Positions 28,501-37,996 of a DNA stretch of 64,000 bases are shown in pieces (position 1 is the first letter of the stretch; every line of letters starts with the position of its first letter). Made by a program: the position numbers and the translations under genes. Under the pieces are notes generated by a model that saw only the letters and a list, made by a program, of their open reading frames with translations, made no database searches and was not told the DNA's origin. The DNA comes from Listeria ivanovii subsp. ivanovii (GTDB taxonomy: Bacteria > Bacillota > Bacilli > Lactobacillales > Listeriaceae), in assembly GCF_900187025.1 (NCBI RefSeq), contig NZ_LT906478.1:2712001-2776000 (forward strand). The letters are read 5' to 3'.

Positions 28501-29844
28501 ATGCAAAAAACTAGAAAAGAACGGATTCTTGAAGCTTTACAAGATCAAAAGAAAAATAAAAAAAGCAAGAAACTCAAAACGGGGGCAACTATTGCTGGGG
28601 TTACTGCCATTGCAACTTCTATTACTGTCCCAGGAATTGAAGTAATCGTTCAAGCAGACGAGACAGCAACTATAAGCAACTCTGACAAGGCAACTAGTTC
28701 TACTACTTATAGCGTACAAAAGACTGCACTACGTTCTGGTGCAACAGTCCAAAGCTTTATCCAAACAATCCAAACTTCCTCTACAAAAATTGCTGCTGAC
28801 AATGATTTATATGCTTCTGTCATGATTGCTCAAGCTATTTTAGAGAGCGCATACGGCACAAGTGAATTAGGATCTGCACCAAATTACAATTTATTCGGCA
28901 TTAAAGGTGCTTACAATGGGCAATCTTATACCAAACAAACACTAGAAGACGATGGGAAAGGCAATTACTATACGATTACAGCTAAATTCAGAAAATATCC
29001 TTCCTATCACCAATCTCTAGAAGACTATGCTCGAGTTATCCGTAATGGTCCAAGTTGGAATCCAAATTATTATTCCAAAGTATGGAAAAGTAATACTAAT
29101 TCTTATAAAGATGCAACAAAAGCCTTAACTGGAACATATGCCACTGATACAGCTTATGCAACCAAACTAAATAACCTTATCAGCACCTATAATCTGACTC
29201 AATATGATAAAGCTGGAAATTCAGCAGGTGGCTCTAATGCCTCTAATAGCAGTAATTCTAGTAGCACAACTTATACTGTTGTCAAAGGTGACTCACTTTG
29301 GAAAATTGCCAACAAGTACAAGGTCACCGTTGCTAATTTAAAATCTTGGAATAACCTTAAATCTGACAATATTTATATCGGACAAAAATTAAAAGTTAGC
29401 GCTTCTTCGTCTTCAAATAGCACGAATACTTCTAAGCCTAGCGCTAACACAAACAACAATAGTAATAGCAACACATCCAAACCTAGCTCAAGCGCCAGTG
29501 TCAAAACCTACACTGTCGTAAAAGGTGACTCGCTTTGGAAAATTGCCAATAAATATAAGGTCACCGTCGCTAACCTAAAAAGTTGGAACAGTCTTAAATC
29601 CGATAACATTAGGATTGGCCAAAAATTAAAAGTCAGTGCTCCGTCGACTTCAAGTAACACCAACACTTCCAAACCTAGCACAAACAAACCAAGTACTTCC
29701 GCGACTAAAACTCACACTGTCAAAAAAGGTGACTCACTTTGGTCGGTATCTAGACAATACAAAACAACTGTTGACAACATCAAATCGTGGAACAAATTGA
29801 AAGGTAACACAATTTATGTTGGACAGAAGTTGACGATAAAATAA
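28501..29844 (+). CDS. namA: GH73 cell-wall hydrolase (autolysin) with three LysM domains
   Basis: A 447-residue secreted protein: a long positive N-terminus and hydrophobic signal (about residues 28-52), a GH73 glucosaminidase/muramidase domain (about 75-235) with the catalytic glutamate in [10 protein letters not shown], then three LysM repeats near 255, 338 and 403 separated by Ser/Asn/Thr linkers. LysM domains hold it on peptidoglycan. This resembles the Listeria autolysin MurA/NamA, but that protein as I recall has four LysM and about 590 residues. The enzyme is needed for daughter-cell separation in Listeria. Confidence 0.9.
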   Translation: MQKTRKERILEALQDQKKNKKSKKLKTGATIAGVTAIATSITVPGIEVIVQADETATISNSDKATSSTTYSVQKTALRSGATVQSFIQTIQTSSTKIAADNDLYASVMIAQAILESAYGTSELGSAPNYNLFGIKGAYNGQSYTKQTLEDDGKGNYYTITAKFRKYPSYHQSLEDYARVIRNGPSWNPNYYSKVWKSNTNSYKDATKALTGTYATDTAYATKLNNLISTYNLTQYDKAGNSAGGSNASNSSNSSSTTYTVVKGDSLWKIANKYKVTVANLKSWNNLKSDNIYIGQKLKVSASSSSNSTNTSKPSANTNNNSNSNTSKPSSSASVKTYTVVKGDSLWKIANKYKVTVANLKSWNSLKSDNIRIGQKLKVSAPSTSSNTNTSKPSTNKPSTSATKTHTVKKGDSLWSVSRQYKTTVDNIKSWNKLKGNTIYVGQKLTIK

Positions 29845-29870
29845 AATGTTTCATGTGAAACATTTTTATT
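29843..29870 (+). terminator. Terminator after the autolysin gene
   Basis: AAAATGTTTC and GAAACATTTTT form a compact hairpin overlapping the stop codon, followed by T-rich sequence. Confidence 0.75.
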
Positions 29871-29880
29871 ACTATCAGAA

Positions 29881-29928
29881 AAAGGATTTGATGATTCCCT
29901 CCAAGGGTAATTATCAAATCCATTTTTT
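29881..29928 (+). terminator. Second hairpin terminator downstream of the autolysin
   Basis: GGATTTGAT (29884-29892) pairs with ATCAAATCC (29913-29921), followed by TTTTTT. It is either a back-up terminator or, on the other strand, the end of the decayed secreted-protein gene. Confidence 0.65.
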
Positions 29929-29964
29929 CACATCGCTTCCTATCCTTATTATGAATGAATTTAA

Positions 29965-30403
29965 TTATTCCAAACTAAGTAGGAGGAGCCTAATGCATAC
30001 CCTACAGGAATCATTTTCCCAGATAAGGATGCCACCATACTTACTTTTCAGCATAGGCTGACTAATGTTCCCACGTCTACCTTTTATTTTTACACGTTGC
30101 ACCGAACCACTGCTTAAATTTGCGATACTCCATGTACCATTAAATCCAGTTGCCTTAAATGGAGGATTTATGACAACGCTCCAATTTAATCGCTTTGGTT
30201 TATTAGAAACCCAAATGCTAAGTGTCCCAATTCGAGTTGGGACATTTAGCATTTTGCTTCTGATCTAATACTATACTATCTTCCGTACTACCAACTGATA
30301 TAGACTTTTTAGTTGGTGGTTTTTCAGCGATGGCAGTCAAGGGGGGCGATAAAATTCCTAATCCTAACAATAACATAATTAATAAGCTAAGCAATTTTTT
30401 CAT
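29965..30403 (-). pseudogene. Frameshifted small secreted protein
   Basis: The first frame starts at 30403 with a clear signal peptide (KKLLSLLIMLLLGLGILSPP) after a GGGTG ribosome site, and stops after 62 residues. Plausible coding sequence continues in another frame for up to 95 residues (with KRLNWSVVINPPFKATGFNG) to 29965. The switch coincides with an 18-base inverted repeat at 30213-30254. I do not recognise the family. It belongs to a cluster of decayed secreted proteins in this interval. Confidence 0.6.
30213..30254. repeat. 18-base inverted repeat at the frame junction
   Basis: The arms 30213-30230 and 30237-30254 are complementary except for one position (G-U compatible in RNA) around the 6-base loop TTCGAG. 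It lies inside the frameshifted secreted-protein gene and has no T tract. Confidence 0.8.
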
Positions 30404-30504
30404 TAACCAAACACCCTTTTTTACTTTTTGTCTCTTTCTGCAGAGTATAATACAATAATCACATAAATAAATGCAAATGATTTCACAATCGGAAGGAGAA
30501 TAAA

Positions 30505-30897
30505 ATGAAATTTGCAAACTTGAGAGATAATATTGAGGAACTGCATACACTTTACACCTTTACAGACGCTAATTTTTTAAAATATTTCGGATTAACTTTT
30601 GATGAATTAATGGAAATTCAAGTAGATGATGAAAGGCACGGCAATTTGGTTGAAAAAAGCGTATTTTTAACAGAACCTTTTCGTGATAACGATGCGGATG
30701 TACGTCTAAAACATCTGATAGAAATATTACATGTTGAAAAGGAGTTTTCGTATCAAACAATTGCTATATATTCACAATTAGAAGAAGAGGATTTGATTAA
30801 GTATTTCGAAGGAACAGAAGAATTATCTAATGAACAAAAATTTAATTGTTGTAGCAGATTGACTCTTCTAGATATTTTTTCAAGTAATTGCCTATAG
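30505..30897 (+). CDS. Hypothetical protein, 130 residues
   Basis: A soluble, acidic protein with a strong ribosome site (GGAAGGAG) before its ATG. It is rich in aromatic and helical segments (TLYTFTDANFLKYFGLTFDEL near the start, FEGTEELSNEQKF near 110). The repeated SYQTIAIYSQLEEEDLIKYF could be a divergent helix-turn-helix, but I cannot assign a family. It is followed by a strong terminator and sits alone in accessory DNA between the autolysin gene and pstA. Confidence 0.55.
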   Translation: MKFANLRDNIEELHTLYTFTDANFLKYFGLTFDELMEIQVDDERHGNLVEKSVFLTEPFRDNDADVRLKHLIEILHVEKEFSYQTIAIYSQLEEEDLIKYFEGTEELSNEQKFNCCSRLTLLDIFSSNCL

Positions 30898-30972
30898 CCT
30901 TTAAAAAATTTAAGCGTATTGGACACTCGCCATAGATACCTTGAGGTACTTATTTATTGATACTATCAATAG

Positions 30973-31018
30973 AAAAAGCATTAAGCTATAGATTTTTATC
31001 CATAGCTTAATGCTTTTA
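30973..31018. terminator. Terminator after the 130-residue hypothetical gene
   Basis: AAAAAGCATTAAGCTAT pairs with ATAGCTTAATGCTTTT, one of the longest hairpins in the window, with A and T runs on either side, so it can work in both directions. Confidence 0.8.
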
Positions 31019-31096
31019 TACATTTCCGTTTGTTCGCCGTCACTCTCAATAAGTTTATTTACTTCCTTATGAGATACTACCTAAGGAGTGCTATTT

Positions 31097-31260
31097 ATGC
31101 ACATTAATTATAACATGAACCAATTAATTCTTCCAATGGATTTAGAAACGATGATTCCTGAAAATCATGTGTCACATATTATTCATCAACAAGTAGAAGA
31201 AATTCCTGAAATAGATGTCCGAAATTGGCAAACGACAGAAGACTGTCCAGCTGATGCTTT
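31097..31260 (+). mobile_element. IS1182-type transposase 5' remnant, copy 1
   Basis: The ATG at 31097 opens INYNMNQLILPMDLETMIPE, typical of IS1182-family transposases. The match fades after about 45 residues and the frame ends at 31408 without the catalytic domain. The end of this remnant is approximate. A second copy of the same opening lies near 35637. Confidence 0.7.
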
Positions 31261-31318
31261 ACACAATGTATCAGAAAGAGCGAAAGCTGGTACAAGTTCG
31301 CGTGCCAAGATAGTCACA

Positions 31319-31363
31319 ATCCGCATCGAAAATCTGTCATTAAATTTTCGATACGGATTTTTC
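31319..31363. terminator. Hairpin downstream of the IS1182 remnant
   Basis: AATCCGCATCGAAAAT pairs with AATTTTCGATACGGATT, followed by TTTT. It can end transcription from the remnant or, being near pstA's stop, of the convergent gene. Confidence 0.65.
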
Positions 31364-31404
31364 CACTTCAGAGATTCTATTATCTCATGCTTATTTTTAG
31401 GTCT

Positions 31405-31749
<345 letters not shown>

Positions 31750-31841
31750 CTAAAAATCTATCTTTTTTCTATTATAGCAAACAAATCGGATTTTAAAGAG
31801 TGATATGCACCAAGGGTTATACGCATACTTCACACTGAATG

Positions 31842-32468
31842 TTAGTTTAATTTGCTTAAAATATCTGCTAAAATCACATCGGTAATTTCTTCTGGTGTTT
31901 TTGTTGCATCTACTCGCACAAAACGGTCTGGGAACATCGTGATAATTTTTTCATAACCAGCCTGTACTTTTTCGTGGTAAGTGACGTCTTCTCTATCAAG
32001 ACGATTGACTTCACGGCCTTTATTTGCGGCGATCCTTGCTAAACCAACCTCAGCTGGGACATCTAAATAATAAGTACGGTCTGGTATCGTATCTTCAATC
32101 GCATATAGATTCACTTGCAGAACTTGTTCCATATCCATGTTACGCCCCGCACCTTGATAAGCAAGTGAGCTATCCATGAAACGATCACAAAGAACGGTTT
32201 TCCCTTCCTTTAAAGCTGGTCGAATTGTTTCAACGACATGTTGACGGCGAGCTCCCGCGATAAGAAGCACTTCGGTTTTCGGGTCCATTTCTTCATTGCC
32301 GATCCCTAAAACAATGTTTCTTACTTTTTCTGAAATTGGGCTGCCACCTGGTTCTCGGGTTTTTATGAAATCAATCCCCGCTTCTCCCATTTTTTTGGCA
32401 AGCAGTGTGCCAACAGTTGTTTTTCCAGAGCCATCAGGACCCTCTAGTGTAATAAAAATTGCTTTCAT
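31842..32468 (-). CDS. tmk: Thymidylate kinase
   Basis: A 208-residue kinase. The P-loop is [16 protein letters not shown], the DR(Y/F) motif is [16 protein letters not shown], and a lid region follows. It phosphorylates dTMP to dTDP, an essential step in DNA precursor synthesis. It lies between the lysine-decarboxylase-like gene and pstA. AAGGAAATAAC precedes the ATG. Confidence 0.95.
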   Translation of the reverse strand: MKAIFITLEGPDGSGKTTVGTLLAKKMGEAGIDFIKTREPGGSPISEKVRNIVLGIGNEEMDPKTEVLLIAGARRQHVVETIRPALKEGKTVLCDRFMDSSLAYQGAGRNMDMEQVLQVNLYAIEDTIPDRTYYLDVPAEVGLARIAANKGREVNRLDREDVTYHEKVQAGYEKIITMFPDRFVRVDATKTPEEITDVILADILSKLN

Positions 32469-32521
32469 TTAGTTATTTCCTTTCTATTTTCATGTCACTT
32501 TATGTTTGATTATAGCATAAG

Positions 32522-33901
32522 TTAGCGAAAGACACGGATGTAATTTGTTGCTAGTTTTTCGCCGCCTTGATAGTGATGCTTTTGGATTTTTTTAAGTTCG
32601 CTAATGTGTTTTTTAGTTAAACGTTCACCGCGAATAATTGCCGGGATTCCTGGTGGATAAAGCGAAATTGTTTCAGCGGATATAAAACCTAGTGAATCAT
32701 CTAATCGGATAAAATCAGTCGTGCGTATGTGCATTTCTTCATAAGTTAGAGCTAACTCAGTAGCACTAAAATCCGTCTTTTCTCGCGGAGATCCGTTTGC
32801 CGCTTTTTTCTCAGGAACGTAGATTCGACTGATGGGCGTGAAGTCTACTCCTTTTTTTATTAACGGTAAAATGAGTAATAGTTGCACCTCATCTGCGAGT
32901 TCAGGAAAGTACGAGCTTGCTTCAAAGATTTCTTGAAGTTCGTAGCCTGTGTAGCCTGGTTTTCGGACAATTATTTTCAGTGGATCATCAGGTAAAATAA
33001 CGTCGAATTTATTTTTAGTCAGCCATTTTATCCATCTAGCACGCATTTTCCAGAAAGCTTCAACATCTGCTTCTGAGTAGGTTGCGACATATTTTCTAGC
33101 TGCATCAAGTGACGCCATAATAAGATAGGACGGGCTGCTTGTTTGGAACACTTGGAGGTAATAATCGAGCTTCTCAAAAATCGGCAAATCATTGACGATG
33201 TGCAAATAAGAACCCATTGTTAACGCCGGTAAAGTCTTGTGTGCCGATTGAACCACAATGTCAGCACCAAGCTTCACCGCGCTTTTTGGAAACTCAGAAC
33301 TTGTTAGAAAATGGGCTCCGTGCGCTTCGTCGACAAATACTACTGCGCCAAATTGGTGGGCGATTTGAATACATTTTTGCAAATTAAAAATCGTTCCATA
33401 ATAACTTGGATATGTAAAAATACATAGTTTTACATTTGAATGCTTATGTAAGGTTTCTGCTACCAACTCAGGTGTCACACCATTTGCTACACCAGTCTCC
33501 CCATGGATTTGGGGGGTTAGAAAAATTGGTTCTCCTCCCGCCAGCTCGATTCCATGTAAAATTGATTTATGCGCATCTCTTGGCACTAACACTTTCTCTC
33601 CGCGCCTTAAAGTCGTCATAATGACTGCTAAGTTTCCCGCACTTGTACCATTAACAAGGAAGTGGCTTTTTTTCACCCTATAACAATCAGCAAGTAACGT
33701 CTCTGCTTCTAAAATCACATCTTCCGCATGGTGCAAGTCATCCATTCCGGTAATTTCTGTTACATCCCATTTTAATAATTTTTGCCATACATCTGGATAG
33801 ATGGCTCCCCCTTTATGGCCAGGTACGTGAAGTGATATCGGGCAAGACTTGGCATGCGCATCTAACCGTTCCACTAAAGGCATTTTAGATTGATTCCACA
33901 T
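32522..33901 (-). CDS. Orn/Lys/Arg decarboxylase family protein (YaaO-like)
   Basis: A 459-residue PLP-dependent decarboxylase. Landmarks are HVPGHKGGAIYP near residue 25, FVDEAHGAHFL with the cofactor-binding aspartate near 190, and the PLP lysine in QSAHKTLPALTMGS near 225. It is in the short branch of the family found upstream of tmk in Bacillus (yaaO). Substrate (lysine, arginine or ornithine) cannot be set from sequence. Ribosome site AAAGGAG. Confidence 0.9.
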   Translation of the reverse strand: MWNQSKMPLVERLDAHAKSCPISLHVPGHKGGAIYPDVWQKLLKWDVTEITGMDDLHHAEDVILEAETLLADCYRVKKSHFLVNGTSAGNLAVIMTTLRRGEKVLVPRDAHKSILHGIELAGGEPIFLTPQIHGETGVANGVTPELVAETLHKHSNVKLCIFTYPSYYGTIFNLQKCIQIAHQFGAVVFVDEAHGAHFLTSSEFPKSAVKLGADIVVQSAHKTLPALTMGSYLHIVNDLPIFEKLDYYLQVFQTSSPSYLIMASLDAARKYVATYSEADVEAFWKMRARWIKWLTKNKFDVILPDDPLKIIVRKPGYTGYELQEIFEASSYFPELADEVQLLLILPLIKKGVDFTPISRIYVPEKKAANGSPREKTDFSATELALTYEEMHIRTTDFIRLDDSLGFISAETISLYPPGIPAIIRGERLTKKHISELKKIQKHHYQGGEKLATNYIRVFR

Positions 33902-34040
33902 GACGAACGCTCCTTTTTAAATTCTCTTTTACCATTGTACCATTTTGCTTGATTTATAACACTTTCTTGCAGTTTTAAAGCGTTTTCATTTTAGAAGAGG
34001 TATATTTTGTCAATAGAAATGCATAAAATATGTTGATAGA

Positions 34041-34071
34041 AAAAATAAGAAGAGACCATCCTCTCTTCTTA
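34041..34071 (-). terminator. Hairpin terminator/attenuator upstream of the decarboxylase gene
   Basis: TAAGAAGAGA (34046-34055) pairs with TCTCTTCTTA (34062-34071), and on the minus strand a run of five T follows. It lies 140 bases before the decarboxylase start, so it may attenuate that gene or stop read-through from upstream. The rest of 33902-34295 holds no gene I can support. Confidence 0.5.
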
Positions 34072-34295
34072 CGATTAGTCAAGCAATGTACCTCATAAGC
34101 ATCTAGGTATTGTAAACATAGAAAATTAAGCCTGTTCCTTTTCCATTTTAAAAAAAGGAGGCAGACTGTTATAACAAACAGCCTGTCCGTAATCATGTTT
34201 ATAGGAGCCAAATTCAAAGATACGGAATAAATTTTGTTTAAAAAAGGGTTGCTATTACACCCAATACTGTCGGTCTTCTTGTAGTTTAGTTCTCC

Positions 34296-34319
34296 TAGTT
34301 CATTATTAATAATGAACTA
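34296..34319. promoter_or_regulatory. 24-base perfect palindrome, likely operator
   Basis: A perfect 24-base inverted repeat with no loop; each half is TAGTTCATTATT or its complement. It lies about 65 bases upstream of the frameshifted secreted-protein gene and just upstream of a possible -35 (TCGACA near 34322). There is no T tract, so it is not a terminator. Its form suggests an operator for a dimeric regulator that I cannot name. Confidence 0.6.
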
Positions 34320-34385
34320 TTTCGACAATTTATTATCATTATGGTAGTGTTAAAAAGAAACTACAAATAGAAAGAGGTAAGAGGT

Positions 34386-34939
34386 ATGCAACCAAAGAAA
34401 ATCGGGAAAATTATTTTAGCACCTTTGCTCACTACTGCACTTGTAACTGCGCCACTGCTTTCTCCTATGTATAGCGACAGCAAACGAAATCTCGGCATCA
34501 GAAGAAACTCTGCTTCCAGTTCTATCGCTTGAAGAAGCTGTATCAGGGAACACGCCTGATGAATTTTTAGTTCGTGATACTATGCCAGCACCCCGTTCGC
34601 CAATGCTTCGTAGTGCTACGCTAGGCTATGAAAAATGGACCCTTAAATCTCAAGTTAAACTAAAAACCAATACATTTATTGGTTGGCACCCAGAATTTAA
34701 AGTTTTTCGTTACAACGTTAAAGGCTATTACTTTAGCTCAACACAATTTGCTAAGATGACGGTAAGTTTAGGGTATGGCCCTATTTCCATAAGTATGGAC
34801 TAGACCAGCTATTTATGGAGACACATACAAGAATACGTATAAAGTTAAAAAATACAATGGTGCAAATATTCTAACCGGTACATCTACAAAATATACTAGC
34901 ACAGTTAAGAAAGATTACATTCTGGCAAAAAATAAATAA
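34386..34939 (+). pseudogene. Secreted protein broken by two frameshifts
   Basis: AGAGGTAAGAGGT precedes an ATG and a signal peptide (GKIILAPLLTTALVTAPLLS). The frame is lost near 34485, continues one frame over (ANEISASEETLLPVL, then FIGWHPEFKVFRYNVKGYYF), stops at 34801, and resumes in the third frame (RPAIYGDTYKNTYKVKKYNG) to 34939. Removing one base at each break gives 183 residues. I do not recognise the family. Small size, secretion and a neighbouring membrane protein are compatible with a bacteriocin-type pair, but this is speculation. Confidence 0.6.
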
Positions 34940-34954
34940 CCAAGAAGCTCTGGC

Positions 34955-35308
34955 ATGAATAAAAAATTAATAATCTTGATTGTATGTATTGTTGCTCTCG
35001 TAATAGCGGGAGTCCTCATCTACAATAGCACTCAGAGCAAAAAGGTTGCTTCATTGATTAGGGTCGAAGATACTAATTTTGTACCTACCAATGAACCAGC
35101 TGGTAAAGCTACTGTTGGGGCTCTTATTGGACAAGTAGATAAGAAGCTAAATAGCGAATCAACGCCTACAAAAAATAATGAGTCCAATTCTTTGGATGTG
35201 GGGACCAAACTCTATAAGCTTATTGGAGATAATCAATCCGCTAAAGCCATTGTATACGAAGAAGACGGTTCTAAGTATATCGCACGAGAGAACGTTATAA
35301 TTAAATAG
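34955..35308 (+). CDS. Small membrane-anchored protein, 117 residues
   Basis: One N-terminal membrane helix (LIILIVCIVALVIAGVLIYN) and a soluble, presumably external, tail ending EEDGSKYIARENVIIK. The ribosome site is weak (AAGAAG). It starts 15 bases after the frameshifted secreted-protein gene and was probably co-transcribed with it. No family recognised; an immunity or partner role is only suggested by context. Confidence 0.5.
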   Translation: MNKKLIILIVCIVALVIAGVLIYNSTQSKKVASLIRVEDTNFVPTNEPAGKATVGALIGQVDKKLNSESTPTKNNESNSLDVGTKLYKLIGDNQSAKAIVYEEDGSKYIARENVIIK

Positions 35309-35384
35309 TAAGACAACAGCACCTTACAGTTTATGCATTGACTTGATAAAGTAAAAATGAAATAAAAGCACTCTTGATTAGACT

Positions 35385-35515
35385 GTTTATTTTCTGAAAT
35401 TCACAGGAGACTGATAGCCTAATTTTTATTGGATTCTTTTTCATTATAATATTTAATGTAATCTTTTACCATTGGGATTACAATAGATTTAGCATGTTAA
35501 TATGCTTGTTTAGGC
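35385..35515 (-). mobile_element. IS3-type transposase OrfB, C-terminal remnant
   Basis: On the minus strand the translation VKDYIKYYNEKRIQ, stop, KLGYQSPVNFRK is the usual C-terminus of IS3/IS150-group OrfB. An internal stop and loss of upstream sequence make it non-functional. The N-terminal part of an OrfB lies at 35691-35880, separated by an IS1182 fragment. Boundaries are approximate. Confidence 0.65.
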
Positions 35516-35518
35516 AGA

Positions 35519-35690
35519 ATAAGGCTGGGACATAAGGTAATCTAACGATCGTCTAGTATTCCAGCTTTTTTCGTGATATCCAAAAATAGCACACTTTGTT
35601 AAAATTAAAGTACCAACAAAGCAGTGCTATTTATGTACATCAATTAATTTTTCCAATGGATTTAGAAACGATGAATCCTTAAAAGTCTAG
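35519..35690 (+). mobile_element. IS1182-type left end and transposase 5' remnant, copy 2
   Basis: It begins with AAGGCTGGGACATAAGG, like the left end of IS1182-group elements. It then has GCAGTGCTATTTATG and the degraded start of the transposase, including CAATGGATTTAGAAACGATG as in copy 1 near 31137. It interrupts the IS3 remnant, so it inserted later or recombined with it. Confidence 0.6.
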
Positions 35691-36176
35691 AAAACTGGAA
35701 TGGCAACCTTTATGAGTAAAGAAAATGTCACGAATCATCTCATTAAGTGTGTCATTTTCAAGTTCCAGATTAGAAGGCATATGGTGAAGAAACTTATAAT
35801 ACACAGAACGAGACACACCCAAATACTGATAACCTCTTTTAATAGGTACCTTCTCCAGATGATTTTTAATATAACTGAAGATTAATCGTGGTTTTGCTTG
35901 AGAAAATCCTGGAACTTTTTTAAGGTATCTAGCTCCTCTTTGAGCCTTATATTTTCTTTTTCAAGGCGTTTTGTTTCTTTCAGAGCAGAAAATTCACCGC
36001 TCCCATTTCCTGAAAAAGCTCGTTCTCCGTACTTTTCATATTCTAAAATCCAGCGATAAAGGACATTTTCATGAACCTTTAGTTGTTTGGAGACAAAACG
36101 AACAGGATGCGTATCTTTAAGAATAAGTGTAACAGCTTGAAACTTAAACTCTTTAGAATAACTTTTTTGTCATAGT
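35691..36176 (-). mobile_element. IS3-type element remnant: OrfA and OrfB N-terminus
   Basis: On the minus strand, SKEFKFQAVTLILKDTHPV, YRWILEYEKYGERAFSGNG and a leucine-zipper-like tail ending DFLKQNHD are an IS3-family OrfA, ending at 35881. The start ATGACAAAAAAG runs into an early stop because of six A where five would keep the frame. Downstream, HLEKVPIKRGYQYLGVSRSV and FTHKGCHS are the OrfB N-terminus, cut at 35691. Non-functional. Confidence 0.8.
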
Positions 36177-36384
36177 GATGATCCTTTCGCAAATTCGCTT
36201 ATTTTAACTGTCTACTTAAATATGACCCTTCCACTCTTTGTCAAAAAAATAAGCAACGAATAAATCCCTTATGCATTACCTATGATAGTCTGCCAATGTA
36301 CAATAAAACTTGCAACAACGTTTTAGCTTTCTAGTAAAGGGAAATGGAGATAATAGGAATATTTTAAAGGAGGTTTTTTGTCAG

Positions 36385-37374
36385 ATGAAGAAGATTCTTA
36401 ACGGTACAGATCAAGTAGTAGAACAAATGGTGGAAGGTTTAGTTAAATCGCACACAGATATTGTTCACCGTGTCGAAGGAACTCGTGTCATTGCAAGAAA
36501 TGATAAACGTTCAGGCAAAGTAGGACTAGTAAGCGGTGGAGGTTCTGGCCACGAGCCGGCTCATGCTGGTTATGTAGGTCGCGGAATGCTCTCTGCGGCT
36601 GTTTGCGGCGACGTTTTCACTTCCCCAACCCCGGACCAAATTTATGAAGGTATCAAAGCCGCTGACCAAGGAGCTGGCGTACTTTTAATTGTAAAAAATT
36701 ATACTGGTGACGTAATGAATTTCGAAATGGCGGCTGATTTAGCGGACGCCGAGGATATAAAAGTAGAACAAATTGTCGTGGATGATGATATCGCTGTGGA
36801 AGATAGTACTTTCACAACAGGACGTCGCGGGGTTGCAGGGACGGTTCTTGTGCATAAAATTGTCGGAGCCGCAGCAGAAGCAGGCGCCTCACTTGATGAA
36901 CTAAAAGCACTCGGTGAAAAAGTGATTTCTGCTATCAAAACGCTTGGTGTCGCATTATCTCCATGTACGGTTCCTGAGGTCGGACATCCAGGATTTGAGC
37001 TTGGGGACGATGAAATTGAACTAGGAATTGGTATCCACGGCGAACCTGGCTTTACTAAAGAAAAAATTATGCCCTCTGCAAGCCTAGCTAAACAACTTTA
37101 TGATCGAATCGCGACTGAGAGCAAACTCATTTCGGGTGATAAAGTCGTTGTGTTAGTCAATGGAATGGGCGCAACTCCACTAATGGAGCAATATGTTTTC
37201 GCAAATGATGTTCATGAACTTTTGAAAAACGCAGGTGTCAGTGTCGAAAAAACACTCGTTGGAGATTATATGACATCGCTTGAAATGGCCGGACTATCTC
37301 TAACCATTTTGAAATTAGAAGATGAAAAGTGGGTCGATATGCTGAAACTTCCTGTTGAAACTATTGCTTGGTAA
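36385..37374 (+). CDS. dhaK: Dihydroxyacetone kinase subunit DhaK
   Basis: A 329-residue protein that binds dihydroxyacetone covalently through the histidine in GIGIHGEPGF (near residue 215). SGGGSGHEPAHAGYVG near residue 50 lines the substrate site. It is the substrate-binding half of the PTS-dependent kinase. The start is the ATG after AAAGGAGG; an upstream in-frame ATG 75 bases away has no ribosome site. First gene of dhaKLM. Confidence 0.93.
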   Translation: MKKILNGTDQVVEQMVEGLVKSHTDIVHRVEGTRVIARNDKRSGKVGLVSGGGSGHEPAHAGYVGRGMLSAAVCGDVFTSPTPDQIYEGIKAADQGAGVLLIVKNYTGDVMNFEMAADLADAEDIKVEQIVVDDDIAVEDSTFTTGRRGVAGTVLVHKIVGAAAEAGASLDELKALGEKVISAIKTLGVALSPCTVPEVGHPGFELGDDEIELGIGIHGEPGFTKEKIMPSASLAKQLYDRIATESKLISGDKVVVLVNGMGATPLMEQYVFANDVHELLKNAGVSVEKTLVGDYMTSLEMAGLSLTILKLEDEKWVDMLKLPVETIAW

Positions 37375-37395
37375 AAAGATTTGGAGGAATAAATA

Positions 37396-37992
37396 ATGAC
37401 ATATGATAAAGATTGGGCGCTTCGTTGGTTAAATGATTTCGGCGAACGTGTACAAGAGAATAAACAGTTACTAAGTGATCTCGACCAAGCGATTGGCGAC
37501 GGAGACCACGGTATTAATATGGCACGTGGTTTAAGTGAACTAAAAAAAGCTTTTGCCGACAAAGAACCTAGCGACTTGAAAGATGTTTTCAAGACTGCTG
37601 GAATGACAATGGTCAGTAAAGTTGGTGGTGCTTCGGGACCGCTTTATGGGACAGCCTTTTTGAATATGAGCAAAGCAGTTGATTCAGATACGATTGATTC
37701 AGTTGGCTTAACGAAAGTCATTGAAGCTGGGCTAGAAGGTATTGAAAAACGTGGCAAATCGCACGCTGATGAAAAAACGATGATTGATGTTTGGGAGCCG
37801 GTTGTTCATGCGCTTCATCAAGAAGACTTAACAGATGATGTGGTCGATGCTGCCTTACAAAAAACGAAAGACTTAAAAGCAACTAAAGGACGTGCAAGCT
37901 ACCTTGGTGAACGTTCGATTGGACACCTTGATCCTGGCGCTTATTCTTCGGCACTACTATTTCACGCAATGCTTCAAACGGAGGTGAACTGA
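37396..37992 (+). CDS. dhaL: Dihydroxyacetone kinase subunit DhaL
   Basis: A 198-residue ADP-binding subunit. Acidic Mg2-ADP ligands are in DQAIGDGDHGINMARG (near residues 32-47), followed by KVGGASGPLYG and the C-terminal GRASYLGERSIGHLDPGA. Its bound ADP is rephosphorylated by DhaM and passes phosphate to dihydroxyacetone on DhaK. TTGGAGG precedes the ATG. Confidence 0.93.
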   Translation: MTYDKDWALRWLNDFGERVQENKQLLSDLDQAIGDGDHGINMARGLSELKKAFADKEPSDLKDVFKTAGMTMVSKVGGASGPLYGTAFLNMSKAVDSDTIDSVGLTKVIEAGLEGIEKRGKSHADEKTMIDVWEPVVHALHQEDLTDDVVDAALQKTKDLKATKGRASYLGERSIGHLDPGAYSSALLFHAMLQTEVN

Positions 37993-37996
37993 TGCG

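Noticed and set aside
33975..34217. 80-codon minus-strand frame
   Set aside because: No ribosome site, crosses a terminator hairpin, and no recognisable protein features.
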